Below are positions 1 through 7,186 of a DNA stretch of 30,629 bases, piece after piece. How positions within the stretch are numbered: position 1 is the stretch's first letter; each line of letters opens with the position of its first letter. The notes below the pieces were generated by a model. It was not told where the DNA came from and did no database searches. It was given only the letters and a program-made list of their open reading frames with translations. Origin of the DNA: Chrysochromulina tobinii (taxonomy: Eukaryota > Haptophyta > Prymnesiales > Chrysochromulinaceae); NCBI GenBank assembly GCA_001275005.1, contig JWZX01001986.1, positions 1-30,629 on the forward strand. Direction: 5' to 3'. The position numbers were made by a program, and so were the translations under genes.

Positions 1-2248
1 CGCCGCCGCCCGCGAGGCCGCCGCCCGTGCCGCCGCCGCTGCCGCCGCCGCCGTCGCTGCCGTCGCCGCCGCCGCTGCCGTCGCCGCCGCTGCCATCGCC
101 GCCGCTGCCATCACCCGTCTCGAAGCCCATCTCGAGGCCGATCTCCGCACAGATCTCCACGCATCGCTCGCCGTCACCACGTGCGAGCCGGCAGAGTGGG
201 CACGGCAAGAAGCCACTGTCGCACACGGCGCACTTGCGCTGGTGAGCGCAGAAAGCATGCGTGCTTGCGGCACGCCCATCCCGATTCGATCGGGCGCTGC
301 TATCGTATGGGCACGCGCCACGCGCGCGGATGGCCCCCTCACACTCCCAGCAGACGCCGCTGAACGACCAATGCTTAGAGAAGCGCCGGTTGCAGCTGTG
401 GCACGCGAGCACGCCGCCCGTTTGCACTCGCGTGCGGCGCGCACAGAGCGGCGGCGGCCATCCCTCGCTTGCTATCTTCTCGTGCATCATGCCCGCCATG
501 TCGCGCGCCGCTGTGTCGGCAGCCGTCAGGAGCGAGCAGAGCGCTGAGAATTCTGGGGGAACGAAGAGCGAGCGAACGCCTCGCGCGCCGTCCCCGGCGA
601 CGAAGCAGCGGCTCAGTTGCTCAGCAGCGCCCTCGTCCTCGGCTGCTGGCTGCTCGGCTGTGGTGGATGCGGTGGCGGCGCCGGGCGCCGTCTTCAGCAG
701 CCGGATCATCGCGAGCAGCAGCGCATTCGCCTCGCGCACCCCGCTGAGCAGGTTGAAGTGCTTAGTCACGTGAACTTCGCGAGAGCGTAGCCTGCTGAGC
801 TCGATTGAATCTGCCGCCGTTGCTTTGGGACCACTCGCCGCCGCCTCGCCCGCCGCCGCCTCGCCCACAACCGCCTCGCCCACAACCGCCTCGCCCGCCG
901 CCGCCTCGCCCACCGCCGCCTCGCCCACCGCCGCCCCGCCCACCGCCGCCTCTCCCGCCGCCTCCTCGCCACCCTCTGCCGCCTCCTCGCCCGCCTGTGC
1001 GCTGGTCGCCCCTCCTTCCACAGCCCGTCTGGTCCCCTCGATCGCATCTGACGCGCCTCTCGCCTCCTCAAGCCCTTCCACGCAGCGAGCGAGAGCCGCT
1101 TCCGTACGTCTCTTGAGCCGCTCCAGCGCACGCACGACGCGGCATGTGCGCACATACACCGCATAGAGCGCCCGCCGATAGCCCAAGAAGCCATCTCGAA
1201 TCGAGATCGCCTTCGATCCGCCGTGGGCGATCAAAGTCTTCTCCACCAGAGAGGTGACGTGCGGAGGCCACGAGGGCAGCATGGCGCGATGCAGTGCCAT
1301 CAGCTCGTCCACACCGCGACGCATGAAACCACTCGGCAGCGGCGCCACCACCTCGGCCGTCCGCGTCTTAGTTAGCGTCTTGTCTGTGTGCCGCGCTGCC
1401 AGCGCCGCCGCGTCATCCCCATCCGTCTCCCCCTCCAGCACCTCCAGCACCTCCAGCTCCTCCCCGTTTACTTCCTCCTCCGCCTCCTTTGCTTCCTTCA
1501 TCGTCTGCCCTGCCTCTTCCCCCACAGTCGCCAGGAACGCCTCTGCCTTAGCAAGCGCGGCACTCGCTCCAAAGGTCATCGCGCGCAGCCGAGGGTCGAT
1601 CTCCGCGTCCTCGAGATCGGGGTGCCGAGGAAGGAGGCACAGGAGCTTGAGCAGCCCGCGAGCGTCGTGCACTGCGAGCAGGAGCCCCTTGGCGCGCTGT
1701 CGATGGAAGCACGCACGAGCGTACGCAGCGGCGTCCTCGCTCGGTTCCAGCCGATGCCGGTCGCACTCGCGGTCACGATAGAAGAAGAGCTCCATCCGCA
1801 TCAGGTCGGCCTCGAGCTTCTGCGCGTCGTGGAAGACGAAGAGCAACGCCTTCTTGAATGCCACCAGCTCGCGACGCAGCTCAAACGCGATGGCCACGCC
1901 TGCCTGGCGCAGCACGAGCATCGAGAGTGCAGCGGCCGGTGTGCCCAGGGCCGTCACCAGCCGCTGCTCGACATACCCAAAGTGGCCGCGGGCATAGTTG
2001 TGGATGACATTGACGGACACATCAAGCACGCACGGCTCCAAGCGTGCGCCCGAGGACGCGTGGCGAGCGCGTACCGCGGTGTCAAATGCTGTCGCACTCG
2101 CCCACCACGGAGGAAAGCCTGTGCCCGATGATGCAACGTCCACTACGGCCGTTGCTGCGGCCGTTGCTGCGGCCGCTACAGCCTGTGCTGCGGCTGATGC
2201 TGCGGCTGGAGCTGCGGCTGATGCATCAAGGTCCTCGTCGGGACTCAT
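1..2248 (-). CDS. Acidic protein with C-terminal Cys/His zinc cluster, 3' end beyond window
   Basis: One frame is open from an ATG at 2248 to the left edge, about 749 codons, with no stop. The N-terminus is Ala-rich. Residues from about 60 to 330 are mixed and probably helical (for example VFHDAQKLEADLMRMELFF), followed by a Glu-rich stretch. Around residues 430-470 (bases about 835-960) is a tandem run of GEAAVGEAA units. A Cys/His-rich segment lies at about bases 185-412: CHSC, then CWEC, a Cys, FCAHQRKC, CAVC and CPLC, which could hold several zinc ions in a RING- or treble-clef-like arrangement. After it the chain becomes Gly/Ser/Asp-rich and leaves the window. I do not recognise the family. 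The unbroken frame and cysteine spacing make it a convincing gene. Its 5' end faces the reductase gene at 2437 across about 190 bases. Confidence 0.7.
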   Translation of the reverse strand, partial: MSPDEDLDASAAAPAAASAAAQAVAAAATAAATAVVDVASSGTGFPPWWASATAFDTAVRARHASSGARLEPCVLDVSVNVIHNYARGHFGYVEQRLVTALGTPAAALSMLVLRQAGVAIAFELRRELVAFKKALLFVFHDAQKLEADLMRMELFFYRDRECDRHRLEPSEDAAAYARACFHRQRAKGLLLAVHDARGLLKLLCLLPRHPDLEDAEIDPRLRAMTFGASAALAKAEAFLATVGEEAGQTMKEAKEAEEEVNGEELEVLEVLEGETDGDDAAALAARHTDKTLTKTRTAEVVAPLPSGFMRRGVDELMALHRAMLPSWPPHVTSLVEKTLIAHGGSKAISIRDGFLGYRRALYAVYVRTCRVVRALERLKRRTEAALARCVEGLEEARGASDAIEGTRRAVEGGATSAQAGEEAAEGGEEAAGEAAVGGAAVGEAAVGEAAAGEAVVGEAVVGEAAAGEAAASGPKATAADSIELSRLRSREVHVTKHFNLLSGVREANALLLAMIRLLKTAPGAATASTTAEQPAAEDEGAAEQLSRCFVAGDGARGVRSLFVPPEFSALCSLLTAADTAARDMAGMMHEKIASEGWPPPLCARRTRVQTGGVLACHSCNRRFSKHWSFSGVCWECEGAIRARGACPYDSSARSNRDGRAASTHAFCAHQRKCAVCDSGFLPCPLCRLARGDGERCVEICAEIGLEMGFETGDGSGGDGSGGDGSGGGDGSDGGGGSGGGTGGGLAGGG

Positions 2249-2436
2249 TTTGAGCAACCTGAGCCTCTTCACATTTCGCGTCGATCCGCATGCGAAGGAC
2301 GTCAGAAGTGTGAATGTACTTTTTCTGCAAACTTAGCGAGAATGAGAATAAAGAGATTTGTGTGTCTACGAGGTGTGATGTCGGAGGTATAAAGGATTCA
2401 CATTCACGATGAGGCTCGCGCGGGGCCTTACCTCCG
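2249..2436. promoter_or_regulatory. Divergent promoter region with TATA-like box
   Basis: This gap separates two divergent genes. TATAAAG lies at 2388-2394, 43 to 49 bases before the ATG at 2437. That favours 2437 over the out-of-frame ATG at 2409 as the reductase start. TTCACA hexamers lie at 2268-2273 and 2397-2402, and the reverse form TGTGAA at 2309-2314. The segment is more AT-rich than its surroundings. Confidence 0.4.
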
Positions 2437-4256
2437 ATGTTGATGGCTGCGCTTGTCGCTACCGCGGTCAGTCTCATTCTCCCGCCTTTGCAAGCGAATC
2501 GAAGAGCCGCCATTGTGGGGGTTGCAGCCTTGTCGTCTGGCTGTTCTTGGCCTGGCGCGGTGGAGGCGTTTGCTCCTGCAGACAAAGTTGCGACATCATG
2601 GGCGTTGCCAGGAGGCGTGGTGATGCCAACATTGGCGCTCAATACCGCCGGACTGGACGCCGAAGGCAGCGAACGGGCACTGATTGAGGCATACACTGCT
2701 GGTTTCCGCCACGTCGACTTTCATCCTGGCATTGAGCGCGACGGCGTCGCCCGCGCGCTGGCCTCAATGCCAGCTGCCGATCGGAGCCGCCTATTCCTAA
2801 CCACCAAGATCCGCAAGCCACCCGTCGGAACGACTCCGGACGCGGCATACGCACTCGTGCGTTCAGCCCACCCCCAAACTCATGCCGGTTATGAGCGATG
2901 ATCTAGCTTTCTGATGACCTCCCGATGACTTCCCTGATGACCTCCACTGATGACTTCCCTGATGACCTCCCCTGATGACAGGTAGGGAGCCAGCTCGCCG
3001 AAGACCTCGGTGTCCTTGGTGTCGAACGGATCGACCTCCTCATGCTACGCGACAGCCCCGACTGCGCCGTGATGCAAGCTCAGTGGCAAGCTATGGAGGC
3101 GGCACTCGCTGCGGGTCGCACCCGCTCAGTGGGAGTGATTAACTACTGTGAGGCCTCCCTCCGGTGCGAGGCCTGTGAGTGCCTGATGGCTACTGATGAG
3201 CACTAGGTACCTCTGAGTGCCTCGATACTGATTGATACGGATGACTGATGTCCCTCAGATATCGACGAGTGCCGTGGAGAGCCGCTGATGGCTGCTGATG
3301 CCCTCTGATGACCGCTGATGACCGCTGATGGCAGCTGATGGCCGCTGATGGCTGCTGATGGCTGCTGATGACCGCTGATGGCAGCTGATGGCAGCTGATG
3401 GCCGCTGATGGCTGCTGATGGCTGCTGATGCCCTCTGATGACCGCTGATGACCGCTGACGATAACTGTCGCCGCCCAGGTGCATCCTCGCGAGCGCCAAG
3501 ACGCTACCGGCGCTGAACTACATCATGCAGGCAAGTGCCAGGATGTCACTGATTGCGTGTGATGTGCCTCTGGGCGCCACTGATTGCTACAGAGCTACTG
3601 AGAGCTACTGATTGCGACTGATTGCGACTGATTGCGACTTGTGTGACCGTGCAGCACGTGGGCATGGGCGTCGACGCCCTCGGACTGCGTGCCTTCGGAG
3701 AGAGCCGTGGCCTGCGCACCTTTGCCTACGGCGCCGTGGGCGAGCCTGGCCCTTCGATCGAGATTTTGACGAACCCGAGCCTCCGTCGGATTGGGCGCGC
3801 TCGTGGGCGCGAGACCGAGGAGGTCGCGTTGCGATGGGCGCTGCAGAATGGCTGCGCGGTGCGCTTACCAGTTTGCCTCCCTTGTGAACTGACTTGCGAT
3901 GCTGGCCTCTCAATGGCTTCCTAGGGACCTAGGCTTGGCTCTAGGCCTCTGATGGCCTCTGATGGCCTCTGATGGCCTCTGATGGCCTCTGATTGCCTCT
4001 GATGGCCTCTGATGGCCTCTGATTGCAGGTGAGCGTGAGGCCCACAACGGACTTTGGTCTGGGCCGCAGCACGTGCCTTGCGGGCGCGGCATGCCGTGCT
4101 GGCCTGCAACAGAGGGCGAAGGCCTTTGAGTGGTCGCTCACGGCGGCGGAGATGGCCGAGCTCGATGCGCTGCGAAGCCCCCCAGGAAACCCGACGCTCT
4201 TCTCCAGTACGTTCTGCCCTGACAGCTTCTTTGCACAGCAGCAGGCCAAGCACTGA
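2437..4256 (+). CDS. Aldo-keto reductase-like protein, five exons, probably plastid- or secretory-targeted
   Basis: Proposed exons are 2437-2856, 2982-3163, 3479-3530, 3655-3858 and 4029-4256, giving about 361 residues. The joins keep frame and rebuild an AKR barrel: MPTLALNTAGL, the AGFRHVDFHPG segment, LFLTTK, LGVERIDLLMLRD, GRTRSVGVINYCEASLRC and EEVALRWALQNGCAV. The usual GRxRSIGVSNF and ALRWxLQxG landmarks are clear. The first 46 residues are a hydrophobic leader (LVATAVSLILPPLQA) with an EAFAP motif, like chromist plastid pre-sequences. Asp (about residue 94) and Lys (124) of the catalytic tetrad are present. The positions expected to hold Tyr and His seem to be Ile/Gly and Arg (about 163), so classical reductase activity is doubtful. 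The third intron appears to use a GC donor (CAG/GCAAGT). Family assignment is firm; exon edges are inferred. Confidence 0.8.
2857..2981 (+). other. Reductase intron 1 with CTGATGAC repeats
   Basis: GTGCGT donor and GATGACAG acceptor, phase 0. Joining CTC to GTAGGG gives AYALVGSQLAEDLG, which fits the AKR fold. The intron holds about five CTGATGAC(C/T)TCC units spaced 10 to 13 bases apart. Confidence 0.7.
3164..3478 (+). other. Reductase intron 2, mostly a 10-bp tandem array
   Basis: GTGCGA donor and CCGCCCAG acceptor, phase 2. The join gives SLRCILASAKTLPALNY, as expected for AKRs. More than half of the 315 bases is the decamer array at 3285-3464. Confidence 0.75.
3285..3464 (+). repeat. 18-unit (CTGATGNNNN) decamer array
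   Basis: CTGATG recurs at exactly 10-base spacing from 3285 to 3445 (17 copies), followed by CTGACG at 3455. The four variable bases are GCTG, CCCT, ACCG, GCAG or GCCG. The run GCTG-CCCT-ACCG-ACCG occurs at both ends of the array, so it has a higher-order structure. Confidence 0.95.
3531..3654 (+). other. Reductase intron 3, probable GC-AG intron with CTGATTGC units
   Basis: The donor is CAG/GCAAGT, a strong consensus apart from GC for GT. The acceptor is GACCGTGCAG. The join gives NYIMQHVGMGV in frame. CTGATTGCGA units stand at 3609, 3619 and 3629, with looser ones upstream. Confidence 0.65.
3859..4028 (+). other. Reductase intron 4 with eight perfect-period decamers
   Basis: GTGCGC donor, phase 0; the join gives NGCAVSVRPTTDFG. 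CTGATGGCCT or CTGATTGCCT units start at 3949, 3959, 3969, 3979, 3989, 3999 and 4009. An eighth unit at 4019 (CTGATTGCAG) contains the acceptor AG itself. Confidence 0.75.
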
Positions 4257-4512
4257 TAAGCCTGGGCGATTCCGGCTGCATGTCCAGCTGGCAGGGTAAG
4301 GATTCCGATGGTGGGCGGCAGGCGGAGTTATGTTCGAGGCTAACTCTGGAACAGCTGCGGCCTGCGCGCTGCGACTTCGCGTCGTACACTTGAGGTCGAG
4401 AACCTTAATTAAGTAACATGGTAGGGTTCTTCACGAGGCGCGTTCTTCGAAGACGTCCGACTGTCCGGATCACCTAGTAGCTAGTTCAAAATATCCAGTG
4501 ATTAATCACAGA
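4257..4512. other. Convergent 3' intergenic space
   Basis: These 256 bases lie between the reductase stop and the glycosyltransferase frame. I see an AT-richer stretch around 4405-4420 and no coding signal that stands out. A terminal exon of the minus-strand neighbour could fall here if the donor at 4548 is used. Confidence 0.3.
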
Positions 4513-5823
4513 TCACCTTTCAACAGGACGCCGCCGCCCCATACTTACCTGATCGACTCCAGACTTGGCAAGGCCCAGAGTCCATCGCGCATCGCTCAGG
4601 CTCTCGAGCAGCGCCGCCGCCTTGGCCTTCGTCTGCGCAAAGTACTGGGAGCGGTCCTTCTTGAGCAGGTCGAGCGGCGCTTTGGGGCACTGGCGCGGCT
4701 TGCGCGCGCCCACACGGCAAAACGCCGCGCCCGACTGCGAGCCGTGACAAAGCGAGCTCTGTTCGAGGCGCGGACTCCACATGTCTGCGAATCGTGGGTT
4801 GAGCGCCATCGACTCGTTCTCGGCGCGCGTGAGGAAGGCGTTGCAGCCTGAGCGGCAGCGTACCGCATACTCCTGGCGGCAATGCGCTTCCAGCTTGAAA
4901 GCATGCGTCGCCAAGAAGCGCTCGAGCTGTTTTCCCGCCAGGTGGTTCTTCACGTGTACTACCACTGCCGGCGTGCTAATCTTGAGTCCCCATCCATCGG
5001 AGACGAGGGTGGCGTCGTCGCGCTCCGAGAGGGCGACGTAGCTGAGCGCGCGCGCGGGCGGCTGCCGGAAGAGCAGCGAGCCCAACCAGATGTCCTCCAT
5101 CACCTTAAATTGGGTTGTGCCCGAACGCGTGGGCAGCGTGCTTGCCGCCGCGAGAGCGCGCACGTCCTCAGCGAGCTGACGCGACCCAATGAGTTCGGCC
5201 GCGAGTGGCGTGGCGAGAATGCCCAGGTAGCCCGAGGCGAACGGGAACGGGCCCACGCACGCGCCGCAGCCGCGATGCCTGCAACGCTCCTCTGCCTGCG
5301 TCACGTTGCGGCAGCTGGCACCCAGGTGCCAAGACATCGTGAACGTCCAACCAAAGCCCGAGCGCTCGAAGATCTTCTCGTACCAGTGGAACCAGCTCAT
5401 CGGGCCCATGTACAGCGACTCGGGGCTCGGCACCGTGCCCAGCGCCTCGCGCACTAGCACCTCCAGCCCGGGCAAGTGGATGTATGCGTCGTCGTCGAGC
5501 TTGGCGATGCAGCGCGCCGACGAATGCGCCCGCACGGCGTGCGTGAGCCAAGCAGCGACGCTCAGTACGGGGCCGCGCAGCCGTGTCTCGTTCCAGAGCA
5601 CGTCGACGCGAAGCACGTCGCTGTGGTCGTGCTCTTCCTTTTCAATGACTTGCACGACACTTGGTGGCGCGTCACGCATGCGCACGACGAACTGCGCACG
5701 GAACGCGCAGCCCGCAGCGCAAATATTGGGCCATGTGAGCCAGGTCGCGCGCGAGCCCGCGCGCCGCTCGATGTACTCGGGCGCTGAGACGATGCCGAGC
5801 GCGACGAGGAGGTCTGACGCCAT
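4513..5823 (-). CDS. GT31 beta-1,3-galactosyltransferase-like protein
   Basis: A 436-residue frame with the GT31 landmarks in order. APEYIERRAGSRATW (14-28) matches the R-x-A-x-R-x-T-W entry motif. DVLRVDVLWNETRL (69-82) follows. The metal-binding DDD is in IAKLDDDAYIHLPGL (106-120), FASGYLGIL is the acceptor-side loop, and MEDIWLGSLL (242-251) is the late ED-x-x-x-G motif. Such enzymes add beta-linked Gal or GlcNAc in the Golgi. Cysteines cluster in a luminal-type insert (CRHRGCGACVG) and in the C-terminal third. No N-terminal membrane anchor is encoded, and an in-frame stop lies just upstream of the ATG, so an anchor would need an upstream exon. CAG/GTAAGT at 4551-4543 is a near-perfect donor, so the last dozen residues may be intronic. 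A shared upstream region, 5824-6006, faces the plus-strand phosphoesterase. Confidence 0.82.
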   Translation of the reverse strand: MASDLLVALGIVSAPEYIERRAGSRATWLTWPNICAAGCAFRAQFVVRMRDAPPSVVQVIEKEEHDHSDVLRVDVLWNETRLRGPVLSVAAWLTHAVRAHSSARCIAKLDDDAYIHLPGLEVLVREALGTVPSPESLYMGPMSWFHWYEKIFERSGFGWTFTMSWHLGASCRNVTQAEERCRHRGCGACVGPFPFASGYLGILATPLAAELIGSRQLAEDVRALAAASTLPTRSGTTQFKVMEDIWLGSLLFRQPPARALSYVALSERDDATLVSDGWGLKISTPAVVVHVKNHLAGKQLERFLATHAFKLEAHCRQEYAVRCRSGCNAFLTRAENESMALNPRFADMWSPRLEQSSLCHGSQSGAAFCRVGARKPRQCPKAPLDLLKKDRSQYFAQTKAKAAALLESLSDARWTLGLAKSGVDQVSMGRRRPVER

Positions 5824-6006
5824 ATTGATTCACACGCTGTCGAGCTGTGAAGGTTTGCGAGGTATTCACAAAAACCACCATCGATCCCCAATGTTATTCA
5901 CGCCGCTATTAAATGGCGAACGGCGAAATCCGAGCGCCCCGCGACGAAGCCACCGCGAGGGCGGACAAAGCCCAGCGTCCTCTCAGGACCATCGATTGCA
6001 TTGATC
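5824..6006. promoter_or_regulatory. Divergent promoter with three TTCACA/TGTGAA hexamers
   Basis: TTCACA occurs at 5829-5834 and 5865-5870, and TGTGAA at 5846-5851, spaced 17 to 19 bases apart. TTCACG follows near 5894. No clear TATA box was found. The gap serves the minus-strand glycosyltransferase and the plus-strand phosphoesterase. Confidence 0.35.
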
Positions 6007-6932
6007 ATGCGCGTCGGTTCCATCCGATGTCGCCTGTGTATGTGCGCATTTATCTCCGTGACCTGCGGCCTGGAGAGCCTAGTTCCAGCGCCTTACCGCG
6101 CAGCTGCCACGCTCAATTCCGCGATTGCAAAGCAGCACAGTTCCACCGTTGCCCTTGTGCCGCCCGAGGAGGTATGGCCCCAGGTGCAGGCGGCGCGCAA
6201 AGCTTTGCGCGACAAGGGGCTCTACCGCTGGCCGCCGCACATGAACCTGCTCTATCCATTCGTGGCGCCGGCGCACTTTGGCGCCGCCGCCGCTCTGCTC
6301 GCCTCTTCGCTCGAAGCGCTGGCAACACCAGTGATCACATTGGACGCGCTAGCCTGCTTCGGAGGGCGCTCGCGCGGCGTGCTTTACGCGTGCTGCTCTT
6401 CCACCGAGGACACCGAGGCGCTTCAACGGATGCAGGAAGCGCTCCAAGCCTCGACGACCAGCAGCGAAAGAATGAAGGGGGGAAACGCGGCAGCTTCACA
6501 CCGCACATGACACTCTCTCATTTCAGCTCGCGAGAGGAGGCCGAGGCGGCCAAAGCGCTGCTCGCTCCGACGTGGCAGCCTCTCACCTTCAGCTGTGCCC
6601 AGGCCATCCACCTTATGTATCGTGAGGGCGGCGGTGGACAGTTTGAGCGCGCTTGCACTTTGAGCTTCGGTGGCGAGGCGATGTCCACCTTCTTCTCACC
6701 GCCGAGGCGATGGGAGAGCATGCCGGCTGTGGAGGAGGAGTGGGTACGCGACGCGCGCAAGAATGCGTACAGACGAGGCATAGGCGGAGGGCGCGGAGGC
6801 CAACGCTCTCGCCGTCCACGGCGCAGCCGGGAGGAGCGTGAGGCCATCCAGGCGAGGACGCCCGAGGAGATTGCGGAGATCAGAGCTCAACGGGCCGCCA
6901 AGCGAGCGCGGCTCGAGGCGGGAGAGTTGTAG
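6007..6932 (+). CDS. 2H phosphoesterase (LigT / 2'-5' RNA ligase-like), with one frame break
   Basis: The two catalytic His motifs of the 2H superfamily are present: WPPHMNLLYPF (His codon 6238-6240) and FTPHMTLSHF (His codon 6504-6506). They sit in different frames. The first frame, from ATG 6007, carries the sequence to about base 6450. The second (codons starting at multiples of three) continues from LDDQQRKNEGG to the stop at 6932. No GT-AG intron fits between EALQA and LDDQQ; one extra base near 6450 would join them. The N-terminus is a likely signal peptide (RLCMCAFISVTCG). The C-terminal 70 residues are basic and Arg-rich (GGGRGGQRSRRPRRSREE), suggesting RNA binding. These enzymes hydrolyse or ligate 2',3' or 2'-5' phosphate linkages in RNA. 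The break may be an assembly error or a real lesion. Confidence 0.72.
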
Positions 6933-7186
6933 CAAGACGGGGCGACAAGCGCTGAGCGGCGCGAGCGGCCACGGCGGGCAGCGACCATACGGTATCCAGC
7001 GCCTCAGTTTGGCGCTTACGGAAAGGCACGGTAGTGAACGCTTACGGTCGGCTCCTGCGGCAGCCGGCCTCAACCGGCCTTCTGTCGATGATAAGATGAG
7101 ATACGGTAAGATCTCGACCTTCTGTCACAGAATGTCGTTAATACGTTCACGTGAACGACCGCAACGACGCCTCTACTTTGCACTTC
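6933..7186 (+). promoter_or_regulatory. Upstream region of the TPR gene with an E-box palindrome
   Basis: The sequence turns AT-richer after 7080. The perfect palindrome GTTCACGTGAAC lies at 7145-7156, centred on a CACGTG E-box, 30 bases before the preferred ATG at 7187. It contains TTCAC in both orientations. No TATA box is evident. Confidence 0.35.

Noticed and set aside
3285-3464. CRISPR-like regular repeats
   Set aside because: Units are 10 bases with no spacers, inside an intron of a eukaryotic gene.
3203-3499. Minus-strand frame through the decamer array (repeated SGHQ peptides)
   Set aside because: It only translates the intron repeat backwards. The sense-strand intron explains it.
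3910-4253. Minus-strand repeat frames (EAIRGHQRPS units)
   Set aside because: They are shadows of the intron 4 decamers and of the last reductase exon.
5913-6400. Plus-strand frame from 5913 as the N-terminus of the phosphoesterase
   Set aside because: Only its downstream part (from about 6450) carries family motifs. Upstream it is Arg-rich shadow sequence, while the frame from 6007 has the first His motif.
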